Below are positions 24,159 through 32,256 of a stretch of 64,000 nt of DNA, one piece after another; positions within the stretch are counted from its first letter, which is position 1, and each line of letters begins with the position of its first letter. Source of the stretch: Streptomyces sp. NBC_01237. GTDB lineage: Bacteria > Actinomycetota > Actinomycetes > Streptomycetales > Streptomycetaceae. Made by a program: the position numbers and the translations under genes. The notes under the pieces were generated by a model. That model saw only the letters and a list, made by a program, of their open reading frames with translations. It searched no databases and was not told where the DNA came from. The stretch is taken from assembly GCF_035917275.1 (NCBI RefSeq), contig NZ_CP108508.1, forward strand, positions 7,874,001-7,938,000, written 5' to 3'.

Positions 24159-25064
24159 TCAGCGGGCAAGGCGGGCGCCGGGCGGGGCGGGGGCTGCCGG
24201 GGCCCGGTACGGCGGGGGTGTCGGTCGCGCCGGGGCCACTGGGGCGGTGGGCAGGGCGGCGGCGGTGGCGTCGAGGTCCTGCTGGATGCCGTGGAGGCGG
24301 CGTGCGATCAATTCCAGTTGGTGTGCGGTGTCTTGGGCGTGAGCGTGTGGGAGGCGGCCGAGGCGATGAGCCGCGTGCTCGACGAGGCCGCGGACGGTGG
24401 ACAGCGGCCCGGTGTTCTCGTCGGCGAGTTGCCTCAGCAGCCCGGCGAGTTGCGTGGTGGCGTCAGCAATGTCGGCCTGCGGGGTGGCGCGCCGGGCGAA
24501 CCGGGCGGCTGAATCCAGGTCAGGGCCTCCGGCCCGGGGCGAAATGAGGCCCAGCTCAGCCTCGATGCGTCGGCCCTCAGCGGTCAGGAGCGCGAGAAGC
24601 CGATGCGGCTGTGCGGTCCATGTGCCGTCCGACCGGATGAGGTTGGCGAGCAGATCGAGGCGGCCGGGCTGCGCCTGCACGGCGATCCAGCGGCAGCCCT
24701 GTTCGTCTCCGGGGCGCTGGATGCCGGCGGTGCGGGCGATCCGGTGGGCGATCTCGGACCACTCCGGTCCGGTGAGGTCGCGGTCGTCGGGGGCCAGGCG
24801 CACGTCCGCGTGCCAGATGGTGCGGTGGTCGTCGTTCGGGTTGGCGGGGAAGGAGCGCTGCCAGGTGGGGGCGTCCAGGTGCTCGGCCCACTCGGTGCAC
24901 GTCCAGATCTGCTGTTCGTCGAAGGGGGTGTAGTAGTCCAGCCCCGGCCAGTGGCCGACCACCGTGTGGTCGGTCGGGCCCTCCTGGCCGCTGACTGGGC
25001 GGCCGAGGGCTTCGGCGAGCGGCTCGTTGGGGCTGAGGTCGCGCGGGTTGACGCGGATGATCAT
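24159..25064 (-). CDS. Relaxase/mobilisation-like protein lacking the histidine motif
   Basis: The 301-residue protein contains IWHADVRLAPDDRDLTGPEW, EIAHRIARTAGIQRPGDEQG and CRWIAVQAQPGRLDLLANLI. From memory this matches the layout of Streptomyces MobA-like relaxases, where the last segment normally reads RWVAVRHADDHIHIVATLAR and holds the metal-binding HxDxHxH. Here those histidines are absent. The C-terminal half is helical (DIADATTQLAGLLRQLADEN; HAQDTAHQLELIARRLHGIQ) with a proline-rich tail. ATG 25064 overlaps the upstream stop. It may be an inactive DNA-binding accessory relaxase or a decayed enzyme. Confidence 0.6.
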   Translation of the reverse strand: MIIRVNPRDLSPNEPLAEALGRPVSGQEGPTDHTVVGHWPGLDYYTPFDEQQIWTCTEWAEHLDAPTWQRSFPANPNDDHRTIWHADVRLAPDDRDLTGPEWSEIAHRIARTAGIQRPGDEQGCRWIAVQAQPGRLDLLANLIRSDGTWTAQPHRLLALLTAEGRRIEAELGLISPRAGGPDLDSAARFARRATPQADIADATTQLAGLLRQLADENTGPLSTVRGLVEHAAHRLGRLPHAHAQDTAHQLELIARRLHGIQQDLDATAAALPTAPVAPARPTPPPYRAPAAPAPPGARLAR

Positions 25065-25834
25065 GGGGTGGGGTCCGGACGGTTGTGGATGAGGCGGGTC
25101 AGGTCGTGTGCGGCGGTGATGAGGAGGCGTTCGCGTACCAGGTCGGCGTGAACTGCCAGTTCGCCGGGCGCCAGCAGCTCCACGGCGTGGTCGATGGCGG
25201 TGAGGGCCTCGGGATAGTGGCCCAGGGCGCGCCGGGCCGAGGCCATGCGGAACAGTGCGATCGGATCGTCGAGTCCGCCCTCGGGGAGCAGCCCCACCAG
25301 CATCAGCAGCATGGGCGCTCGGCCGGGAAGGAAGGTGCCCAGCCACACACCGTGCAGCAGGACGTGCAGGGTCTTGGGGTGGCCGGGTGCGGCAACGAGG
25401 ACCCGGTGCATGACGGCGAGGCCGTCGGAGCGTGACTGCCCCAACCGTGAGAAGCCGTAGAGGGCTTCGCTGTACGGGTCTTCGTTCAGCACGCTCACCG
25501 GCACCTTGTTCATGAGGTCCTCGATGTCGCGGCAGCGGAAGTCGTAGCGCAAAGTGCTGAGGTAGAGGTGCCGGTACGTCCGCCGAATCACCGGGTCCGG
25601 GCCGGCGGCGGTGACGTGCTCGGGGTGGAGTACGACCAGCGCGCTATTTTGGGCTGCGCGGGCCTGCCAGGCGATGTCGGCGCACACTTCGGCCGACTCC
25701 TGCCACGTCGCCTCTATCTCGCGCAGAGCCTCGGCGAGCAGCGTCGGCCACTCGCTCCCGGTGATCGCCTCGATGGCCACTGAAGCCGCACCAGTCAGGG
25801 CTGCGGTGCGCTCCGAGTCGAGTGCGTGTGTCAC
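25061..25834 (-). CDS. TPR-like helical protein
   Basis: The 257-residue protein is predicted to be all helical. DDPIALFRMASARRALGHYP followed by EALTAIDHAVELLAPGELAV resembles tetratricopeptide units. It has no signal peptide. Four-base overlaps with genes on both sides show tight coupling to the relaxase-like gene. In actinobacterial elements such proteins are often regulatory or scaffolding; nothing here allows a more exact role. Confidence 0.7.
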   Translation of the reverse strand: MTHALDSERTAALTGAASVAIEAITGSEWPTLLAEALREIEATWQESAEVCADIAWQARAAQNSALVVLHPEHVTAAGPDPVIRRTYRHLYLSTLRYDFRCRDIEDLMNKVPVSVLNEDPYSEALYGFSRLGQSRSDGLAVMHRVLVAAPGHPKTLHVLLHGVWLGTFLPGRAPMLLMLVGLLPEGGLDDPIALFRMASARRALGHYPEALTAIDHAVELLAPGELAVHADLVRERLLITAAHDLTRLIHNRPDPTP

Positions 25835-26247
25835 TTACCACCCCGGGCGTCGGCGACGTGCACCACCTGGTTGAGGTGGGTGACCGAGTACCAGCCGCAG
25901 TCGATGTCCTCGTCGGCGCCGGCCAGGCGCGGTACCAGGTACGTGCGCAGGGCTTGCTGGTAGATGAGGCAGTCGGGGCACCGGCTGGAGAGGTGGACGA
26001 GGTAGCGCGGGTGCGAGGTGATGTAGGTGCGCTCACCTCCGGACGGGTCGAACAGGCGCCAGCCGTCCTCGTCGGTCGGGGTGTGCCACGAGGGGGTGAC
26101 GACCTTGTAAGCATCGCCCCACAGTTCGCTTCCGGCGACGCCCTTGAGGATCACGACCTGGTCGCCGGGCCGGAAGTGGGCGTGGGTGATGTCGCGTTCG
26201 GGGGTGACGATGTCACCTGGGGCATGCGGGTGGCGGGAGACGGGCAC
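25831..26247 (-). CDS. Hypothetical protein, first gene of the transfer block
   Basis: The protein of about 138 residues has an N-terminal beta-rich part (DITHAHFRPGDQVVILKGVA; YKVVTPSWHTPTDEDGWRLF) and a CPDC motif (LSSRCPDCLIYQQALRTYLV) that might bind a metal or form a disulphide. GTG 26247 follows GGAAGGAACC; the frame runs on to 26301. It is the most upstream gene of the minus-strand series, so the operon promoter should lie in 26248-26420. Confidence 0.65.
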   Translation of the reverse strand: MPVSRHPHAPGDIVTPERDITHAHFRPGDQVVILKGVAGSELWGDAYKVVTPSWHTPTDEDGWRLFDPSGGERTYITSHPRYLVHLSSRCPDCLIYQQALRTYLVPRLAGADEDIDCGWYSVTHLNQVVHVADARGGK

Positions 26248-26304
26248 AGCAGGAGGTTCCTTCCACGAGGTGCGCGGGGAGGCGGTGGGAGGAACAAGCA
26301 TCCG

Positions 26305-26337
26305 GACGATCCCCGGTTTCGGTAACCGGGGATCGTC
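26305..26337. promoter_or_regulatory. 14-bp hairpin upstream of the transfer block
   Basis: Stems 26305-26318 and 26324-26337 are complementary around TCGGT. It lies 58 bases before the first gene of the operon. It could be an operator palindrome or the terminator of a lost rightward gene. Confidence 0.5.
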
Positions 26338-26479
26338 GGGTATACGACCCCGCGTTCTACCGGAACGGGTTCTCGGTACCGATGTCGTCGGACGTTGCAG
26401 CGTCCAGGAGTTCGGGCAGGTCAGAGCCCTAGGCGTCGCGGTGAGGTCGGCCTGGGGCGCGGTACTGGCCTCTCCAACC

Positions 26480-27233
26480 TCACGCTGGCGTGTGGTGAAG
26501 AACGAGGACGGCCTGGACGATCGCGGTGATGCGGTTGGTGCTGCAGCGGAGCTTCCGCAGGAGACGCCAGCCCTTCAGGGTGGCCATGGCCTGCTCGCTG
26601 AGGCAGAGGGTCTTGGCGTGTGTGCTGTTGTGGTGGTGCTGCCACCGCTTGAGGCGCTGACCGCGGAAGAGCACCCGGATGGAACCGCCGGCGCCTTGGT
26701 ATGCCTTGTCGGCCCAGCACTTGAGGCCGGCGTTGGCGAGTGCTTCGACGATGCCGTGGGCGCGGGCGGCGGTCAAGTAGTGGGTAGAGCCGGGCAGCGC
26801 GGGCGAGGCCCACAGCAGGCGGCCGATCGGGTCGGCGAGGACCTGGACGTTCATGCCGTGGCGCTTGTGTTTGCCCAAGTAGTACGGGGTGCCGGCGGCG
26901 ATCCGGTCGATCGGCAGCAGGGTGCCGTCCAGGATCAGGAACGCCTTGGTCCGCGCGATGCGCATCGCCTCGGCCACGGTGGGCGCGAGCGCGGCCAGTA
27001 CGTCGACGGCTTCGCGTATGGAGCGTTATGCGTCGCGATGCGGATACCGAATCCGGCGCGAGCTGGGCGTAGGTGTCACCGCACCGCAGATGGGCCAGGG
27101 CGAGGAGAGCATGACGGCCGGCGGTCAGACACCGCCACCCGGTCCCGCTCTCCCCTCGCCGTGCAGCGAGTCGTCCGGGCAGGCACCGCAGGGAGCGACT
27201 GGACAGGTCGATCGATGACGGGTAGACAAGCAC
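26480..27233 (-). pseudogene. Frameshifted IS5-type transposase
   Basis: The N-terminal part (27233 to about 27050) reads MLVYPSSIDLSSRSLRCLPG and HALLALAHLRCGDTYAQLA. The catalytic part (26977-26480) lies in another frame and reads MRIARTKAFLILDGTLLPID, GTPYYLGKHKRHGMNVQVLA and LVLHHTPA. Several indels separate them near 27000-27050. The second catalytic aspartate, expected in SPALPGSVHD, is a tyrosine here (SPALPGSTHY). The copy is dead. It borders the transfer block on its upstream side. Confidence 0.85.
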
Positions 27234-27236
27234 ACG

Positions 27237-27291
27237 AAGCTCCTGGCGGGCGGTGGATCTTGGTCGTGAACCCGTCTACCAGGAGCTTCGT
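27237..27291. repeat. Inverted repeat beside the IS5 remnant
   Basis: CGAAGCTCCTGG and its complement CCAGGAGCTTCG form arms separated by about 27 bases. It lies just upstream of the transposase start and probably belongs to the end of that element. Confidence 0.5.
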
Positions 27292-27350
27292 CGTTCCGCA
27301 GATCCGACCAACACGCGGCCAGCGCCATCAGGTTGGAAAAGGCTCAGTTT

Positions 27351-28055
27351 TCAGCGTGCGTTCTTTGCCGCTCGAGAACGAGAGATTCGGGAGTGGGTGA
27401 AGGCGTCGATGCAGCCAGCGCCCTTTCCGGGACGGGTGTTCCATTCGCCGATGCGGTCAGCCAACGCTTCAAGGCGCCGATCGCCTGGGGGGGTGGCTAT
27501 ATGGAAATGGGACTGTTTGAGCGGGTCTAGCTCTCCGCCCCAGGCTACGACTTCGCCCACGTCGGCAAGAATGTCCTCTACCACTGTCACTGCAAGCTCG
27601 CTCATGCCGTTAACTGCCGTACCTCCCAGCGGGTAGAGCGCTGACTGAATCGCTACGGCTGTCCCCGACAGGTAATTCGATTCGAAAGCTGCACCCACTG
27701 TACGGTCCGTGGTGTGCCCTGTCAGTTCCTCGGGCCGGAGCATGTCGATCTCGTAGGCATAGCGGCGGACTACGTACAGCAGCACGGTTGCAGCGGGGCC
27801 CGCTGCAAGGCTAACGGTGAGCTTCGATGCGCCCTGCACCTGGTACTTGGTGGCCTCGGCTGGGATGTCCCATCCGTTTGCAGACTTCCGTCCGATCCAT
27901 TCCTTGCCTTCCGGTAGCTCTACTTGCTTGGCCTTCGGCAGTGGCTTCGGCCGGGCAGATGCCTGCGCGGGGCTCCCGGTGGTGGCGAGAGCGAGGCCGG
28001 CAGCGGTAGCTGCGCCTACTCCGAGCAAACTTCTACGGCTGGTTATACCGATCAT
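27351..28055 (-). CDS. Tat-exported protein of unknown function
   Basis: The 234-residue protein begins with a twin-arginine signal: MIGITSRRSLLGVGAATAAG, then a hydrophobic stretch ending SPAQASA. It should be folded in the cytoplasm and exported by Tat. The mature part has a hydrophobic segment (AAGPAATVLLYVVRRYAYEI) and a helical region (TAVNGMSELAVTVVEDILAD). No catalytic motif was recognised. ATG 28055 overlaps the membrane-protein stop (ATGA); the longer frame to 28196 would bury the signal. It is the third gene of an operon with a glycoside-hydrolase-like protein and a membrane protein. Confidence 0.75.
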   Translation of the reverse strand: MIGITSRRSLLGVGAATAAGLALATTGSPAQASARPKPLPKAKQVELPEGKEWIGRKSANGWDIPAEATKYQVQGASKLTVSLAAGPAATVLLYVVRRYAYEIDMLRPEELTGHTTDRTVGAAFESNYLSGTAVAIQSALYPLGGTAVNGMSELAVTVVEDILADVGEVVAWGGELDPLKQSHFHIATPPGDRRLEALADRIGEWNTRPGKGAGCIDAFTHSRISRSRAAKNAR

Positions 28056-28474
28056 GAGGAGACCAGCTCCTTTCTGTGGAAAATCGCATAAACGATTCGG
28101 AACAGAGCAAGGGCGAGAGCGCTGATGGTGAAGGCAGCGAGAACGGTGATCGTTGGGTTCACCCATGCGGGAACCAGGCTGATGTGCTCGTTGCATGCGT
28201 TGGCCAACGGGAAAAACGACTGGCCGTTTGCTCCCGTGCGTTCACGCCACGCTTGGTCGTAGGTGGTGTGGTGGGTAAGCTGGCAGGTCTCGCGATCGTC
28301 CAGCCCGCCGGCGAAGACGCCGACCCCCCATACCACGACCGCGAAACCGCCGGCTGCTGCGGCGGCACCAATGAGCTCAATAGGCTGCTCGTACCATCGC
28401 GATCTAATGCTGCGACGCAGCATCAGTCCTGCCAGGATGGCCGGGCCGAGAGCTGCGAAGACGAGGAGGAACAT
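28052..28474 (-). CDS. Small integral membrane protein
   Basis: The 140-residue protein has three predicted transmembrane helices: MFLLVFAALGPAILAGLML, ELIGAAAAAGGFAVVVWGVG and a C-terminal TITVLAAFTISALALALFRI. Between the second and third lies a loop of about 45 residues with two cysteines (TCQLTHH, LANACNEH) that is probably extracellular and disulphide-bonded. It overlaps both neighbours by 1-4 bases (TAATG upstream, ATGA downstream). Function is unknown; it may anchor or export its operon partners. Confidence 0.7.
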   Translation of the reverse strand: MFLLVFAALGPAILAGLMLRRSIRSRWYEQPIELIGAAAAAGGFAVVVWGVGVFAGGLDDRETCQLTHHTTYDQAWRERTGANGQSFFPLANACNEHISLVPAWVNPTITVLAAFTISALALALFRIVYAIFHRKELVSS

Positions 28475-30837
28475 TAGGACTCGGCACCAACCCTTGCGAC
28501 GATCGCGTCGACAAACCCCTGGCAGAAGCTCTGCAGTTTATCAAACCCGCCAGGAAGGTTCGCAAGTACTGTCGGAGACTGCGCCCCCGTTGCCAGGATC
28601 AGCGCGCCGCGCGCCACGTTGTAGGTCTCGTTCTCCATCGTCAGAGCGTTGTACGCCTGGTCCTTGCAATCTGCTGCGGTGAAAAACCGCTTGGAGAAAT
28701 ATTGGGTGAACCGGGTGCGGTGGCCACCGCCGTCGCCGTAGTGCTCACGCACGATCTGGTTAATCGGGGTCCCGGCAGTGCAGGCGCGGGCAATCAGGTA
28801 GCCGTCGGCGTCTTCGAGTAGGTCCTTGAAGGAGAAGGAAGAGGCCACGCCCGGCTTGGCGAGCTTTGCGTCACAGTATGCCTTGCCGGATGCATACTGC
28901 TGCTCGTCGTTGCGCCAGTTAGCGTAGAAGGTCATGAGATCGCCGACCCACCCGGCGATGTCCCCAGCGTTCACGGACTTCACGTTCGCGGGTTGAGTAA
29001 AGAGCAAGTGGCCGTTAGCGGTGGCCAGCAAGTGCTCGGGGCCCATTTCATAGCCCGAGTTCGGATCGATGAAATCCTTTTTTATCTTGTGGCCCTTACT
29101 CTTGGCGTAGGCGACCCAATCCCGGTCGTAGGGGCCGATCAGATAGCCCCAGTCCGCCCCGCCGTAATCTTCGTGGCGGACGAACTCCATCACCAATTGG
29201 GATGCACTGCGGTGGGTGGAGTTGGCAGCCTTGTAGTCCTGAGCGGTGGCATACAGTTGGTCAATATAGGATATAAAATCTGCCGCCGGGGAGGCAGCGG
29301 TGGCCAAGGAGGACACGCCGGGGTCTCCGCCGTCGTCATGCAGTCGCCATACGGTGTTATCCAGGTCGATTTTTCCCCCGGCGCCGCCGATCTCGATGCC
29401 GGAGATCTCCTTGATCTGGTTCAGCGACCAGTTCGCCGGGAGGGGAAAGCCGAGATTCCCGGAGAAGCCCCAGGACATACCCGAAACGAATGAGTACCGA
29501 GCATAGGTCTTGTTGGTGACGTTGATGCACACGTTCCTCGACCCGTACACGCCATGGACGTACTTTTTTCCGCGATCTGCAAGGCCGGCGACCACGCCGT
29601 TGAAATACCTCACGATGTAGTCCATCTGGTCCTGGGTGGCATCGTAGTCCACCGCGAAGTAGATGACCGACCCACGTGGAACGCCGAACGTCGTCGCCTT
29701 CTCATGGGCTATCAAAGCGTGCTGGAAACCAGTGGTGTACGTGTACTCAGTCGCGTCCCGGCCGTGGACCTGCATAATCGGGAAGAATCTCAGGCCAGCA
29801 TCGAGAATAACTTCAAGCTCGCCGGGCTTGATCTCCTTTTCGAAGTTGGGATCCGGGCTGTATAGATACCGGCCGACGATCTGGTAGTCGTGGTTCTTTA
29901 GCCAGGTGGCGCGGTCGGCATTGATGACGAACCGGGTATCGGAGCCGAACACCTGACGGTCGGGATTTCCCATGGATACGAGCAACTGGCACCAAGTGTC
30001 ATAGTCGCCCTTGCCGGAATCCTCTAGGTAGGAAAACTTCTGGAACAGTTTCACGTACCTGGTGGTGGCTGCGTCGAAAGTAGAGGTAAAGGTGGTACGT
30101 TCCGCAAACTCCCCGACCGGTACCGGTTCATTGAACACGCAGGCAGCAGTGAACAGTCGCACCATGATTCCGGTGGCACCCTCGGTGAGCGTATGGTTCC
30201 TCAAGGCGTCCTGGGTGCCAGGACCGAAGTTGCCATTCGGTGACGCGATGCCCATTTCATACTGCAGGGCAATCACCAGGGATTTTTGCACGTCTCGCGA
30301 ATACAGGCCGTCACACGGGCCAATTGAGTAGGCTGACTTTTCCCAGTACAGGCCGTTTAGCCATTGCTGAATTCCGCGGATCTTGTCAGTTCCGCCTGCG
30401 ACCACAACGTAGGCATCCATGGTGAGAAGGGCCTTGAAAACCTTGGCCTGAACCATGCGGTTCCAAGCCCCCTGGCCCTCTTGCCATATACCCATGTTCT
30501 TCTTCATCGACTCAAGCGCGTCGGCGTTGAACGTGTCCCCGGCTTCGCCCCAGTAGCCTTTGCAGAACAAGCCGTAGCGAACGATGTAGGGAATATTTTT
30601 GTTAGGCTGGTTTTCTCCGTCCGTGATGCCCTTGAGCGCCTCGAGCTTACTCATTGTCGTTGCTCCGAACGAGGCAACGACAGGACTAATCCCCAGCTCA
30701 TGCTGTAGGCCCATGATCAGTGAGTTCATGGTAGCCCAGCTGGTCTGACCGTTTTCCGGGCACTTGACGTACCCCGACACGCCGGCATAAGTGGCATTGA
30801 CCCACTTCTGACCCTCGAGGACCTTCGCATCAGCCAC
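28474..30837 (-). CDS. Glycoside-hydrolase-like (DUF1906/Rv2525c-type) protein with peptidoglycan-binding-like repeats
   Basis: The 787-residue protein has two N-terminal units resembling peptidoglycan-binding domains (LIMGLQHELGISPVVASFG; VIALQYEMGIASPNGNFGPG). A Rv2525c-like TIM-barrel domain follows at about 305-515, with GSVIYFAVDYDATQDQMDYI, KYVHGVYGSRNVC and a terminal KIDLDNTVW. The final 270 residues (VMEFVRHEDYGGADWGYLIG; DLLEDADGYLIARACTAG) match no family I know. There is no signal peptide, which is odd for a cell-wall enzyme. GTG 30837 has GGGAAGG upstream. It is the first gene of a three-gene operon. A role in wall remodelling or as a toxin-like effector is inferred. Confidence 0.75.
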   Translation of the reverse strand: MADAKVLEGQKWVNATYAGVSGYVKCPENGQTSWATMNSLIMGLQHELGISPVVASFGATTMSKLEALKGITDGENQPNKNIPYIVRYGLFCKGYWGEAGDTFNADALESMKKNMGIWQEGQGAWNRMVQAKVFKALLTMDAYVVVAGGTDKIRGIQQWLNGLYWEKSAYSIGPCDGLYSRDVQKSLVIALQYEMGIASPNGNFGPGTQDALRNHTLTEGATGIMVRLFTAACVFNEPVPVGEFAERTTFTSTFDAATTRYVKLFQKFSYLEDSGKGDYDTWCQLLVSMGNPDRQVFGSDTRFVINADRATWLKNHDYQIVGRYLYSPDPNFEKEIKPGELEVILDAGLRFFPIMQVHGRDATEYTYTTGFQHALIAHEKATTFGVPRGSVIYFAVDYDATQDQMDYIVRYFNGVVAGLADRGKKYVHGVYGSRNVCINVTNKTYARYSFVSGMSWGFSGNLGFPLPANWSLNQIKEISGIEIGGAGGKIDLDNTVWRLHDDGGDPGVSSLATAASPAADFISYIDQLYATAQDYKAANSTHRSASQLVMEFVRHEDYGGADWGYLIGPYDRDWVAYAKSKGHKIKKDFIDPNSGYEMGPEHLLATANGHLLFTQPANVKSVNAGDIAGWVGDLMTFYANWRNDEQQYASGKAYCDAKLAKPGVASSFSFKDLLEDADGYLIARACTAGTPINQIVREHYGDGGGHRTRFTQYFSKRFFTAADCKDQAYNALTMENETYNVARGALILATGAQSPTVLANLPGGFDKLQSFCQGFVDAIVARVGAES

Positions 30838-30938
30838 GATAACCCACCTTCCCTAACATTGAGTGAAAATAATGTTCGCTCGTTACCATGGTCGACATGG
30901 TGAGCCGCTCAGCAAGTACCAGTGGGGAACCTGGTCCA

Positions 30939-31319
30939 TCAGTAGTACATGACTGAATCGATGTAGATTTTCGGGTCGTCCGGCAGGTTGCCTTCATAGG
31001 AAGCGCCCATGAGTACGGATTCTCTGCCGATCTGACCTGGCGCTACTTGTTGAAATTCAAAGTTGTTGACTTGCACCCAGTCCGTTCCGTTGCCGACGCT
31101 AACTGTGACTCTGATGTTGCGATTCGAGTCAGTGGTGTTGGTTGTGTTGCAGGCGACATTAATGCCGAGTGCGTTACGAGTGGCCCGTATCTCGGTGGCG
31201 CCGAGCGTGACAACCTTTGTTTTCCCCAAGTAGCTGATAGATGGCGACGGTTCAGGCTTGACATCAGGCGCTGTCCGGGTGCTCGGCAAACTACTCGGCG
31301 TGGCGGGAGCAGTGACCAA
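30939..31319 (-). pseudogene. Secreted-protein-like gene missing its N-terminus
   Basis: The C-terminal 125 residues look native, with a low-complexity linker (TAPATPSSLPSTRTAPDVKP) followed by a beta-rich domain (IRVTVSVGNGTDWVQVNNFE; IGRESVLMGASYEGNLPDDP). Such linkers usually follow a signal or lipoprotein anchor, which is missing. Beyond about 31320 the open frame is antisense to the next gene. TTG 31319 was used only as a nominal start. The gene seems to have lost its 5' end at a junction with its head-to-head neighbour. Confidence 0.55.
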
Positions 31320-31341
31320 GGAATCAGTAAGGGAACCTAAG

Positions 31342-31623
31342 CAGTACTCCCAGGCAGGCGACGGCTCCGGCGGACGGGCCGGTGGACAGGACGCCCCGAT
31401 CTGTGCTGTGTTCTTCAACGACACCGGCGTCGCACGCTCCATGGGCATCCGCCTGAAGGACAACTACACCGCCACCCCCGACGTTGAAGACTTCGGCACG
31501 TACAGCACCTACGCGGGACCCGTCTACCAGAACAAGGGCTACTGCGGCCAGGTGTACTCGTACATGAAGGCCGGAAGCACGGTGGTAGTCGACAACTACC
31601 TCAAGATAGGTGCCTGCAACTAA
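31342..31623 (+). pseudogene. Small secreted-protein gene missing its signal peptide
   Basis: The frame reads APICAVFFNDTGVARSMGIR, VYQNKGYCGQVYSYMKAGST and VVVDNYLKIGACN, a cysteine-containing beta-rich domain typical of small secreted Streptomyces proteins. No signal peptide precedes it; upstream codons are antisense to the opposite gene. A perfect hairpin terminator follows 16 bases after the stop, as for an intact gene. The 5' end seems to have been lost at about 31320-31345. Confidence 0.55.
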
Positions 31624-31970
31624 TGGCAGCTCCCAACTTGCTGCGCCCCAGGCTCTGGGGCGCAGCATTACTCTGGCTGGCCCAGGCCGAGGGGTTCACC
31701 CTCTCCGAGATGCACGGCTTCGACGGAGACCGCCCGTGGAGCAGCGTCTCCACAACGCTGACACCACTACTCGACCATCCAGATGACAATGGTCCGGACC
31801 TCACGCCCGCTCAATGCGCGGCCATGCTGCCCCGGCTGGAAGCCATCATCGATGAGCGGCGCCACGATGGCAGCGACCCCGCTCTCGAACGACGCATCGA
31901 TGACACCCGCCAACTGGTCACCGTCATGAAGTTCTGCCTGGACAAAGACGTTGAGATCATCTTCGGCTGA
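31623..31970 (+). CDS. Hypothetical acidic protein, probably 5' truncated
   Basis: The frame gives 115 residues and reads LAQAEGFTLSEMHGFDGDRP, LTPAQCAAMLPRLEAIIDER and RQLVTVMKFCLDKDVEIIFG. It starts at an ATG overlapping the previous stop (TAATG), but the first 14 codons run through a terminator hairpin. ATG 31711 within the frame is an alternative start. The helical acidic character recalls small immunity proteins, which is inference only. It may be a 5'-truncated gene joined behind the terminator. Confidence 0.5.
   Translation: MAAPNLLRPRLWGAALLWLAQAEGFTLSEMHGFDGDRPWSSVSTTLTPLLDHPDDNGPDLTPAQCAAMLPRLEAIIDERRHDGSDPALERRIDDTRQLVTVMKFCLDKDVEIIFG
31640..31666 (+). terminator. Perfect 11-bp hairpin
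   Basis: Stems 31640-31650 and 31656-31666 around GGCTC. It lies 16 bases after the stop of the small secreted-protein frame and inside the 5' part of the next open frame, so that frame's true start is probably downstream. Confidence 0.8.
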
Positions 31971-32011
31971 CCACCGGATCGCGGGCGCCCGCAACTTACG
32001 GGACAACCCTT

Positions 32012-32104
32012 AGGGCTTGCAGAAAAATAAGTTGCGTGTTGCCAGTCTTGACACCACAGCTCAGGCCGGGTGTTCGACAGCAGGTTAATTCCCTGCAAGC
32101 CCTT
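32012..32104 (+). other. tRNA-like inverted-repeat structure
   Basis: A 7-base arm AGGGCTT (32012-32018) pairs with AAGCCCT (32097-32103). Directly before the latter, GCAGG-TTAATTC-CCTGC (32080-32096) forms a 5-bp stem with a 7-base loop like a T arm. The D arm lacks the conserved GG and no clean anticodon stem is seen. It may be a decayed or unusual tRNA, or merely a hairpin. Confidence 0.3.
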
Positions 32105-32256
32105 AGTTGCTGAACAGGGCGCCCCAGATGGCCGACCGGATAGCCGGGTCCCCGGCTGGGATCAACTGGGATCACAGCCAGGAAGGGCAGAACACGCCCC
32201 CATGTGTCGGTACCTCAAAAACCGCCGTCATCGGGGGCTATGTCACTCCCGGGCGG

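Noticed and set aside
32012..32104. A functional tRNA gene
   Set aside because: Acceptor and T-like stems fit, but the D arm lacks GG, U33 is missing in the best anticodon loop, and no clean anticodon stem forms.
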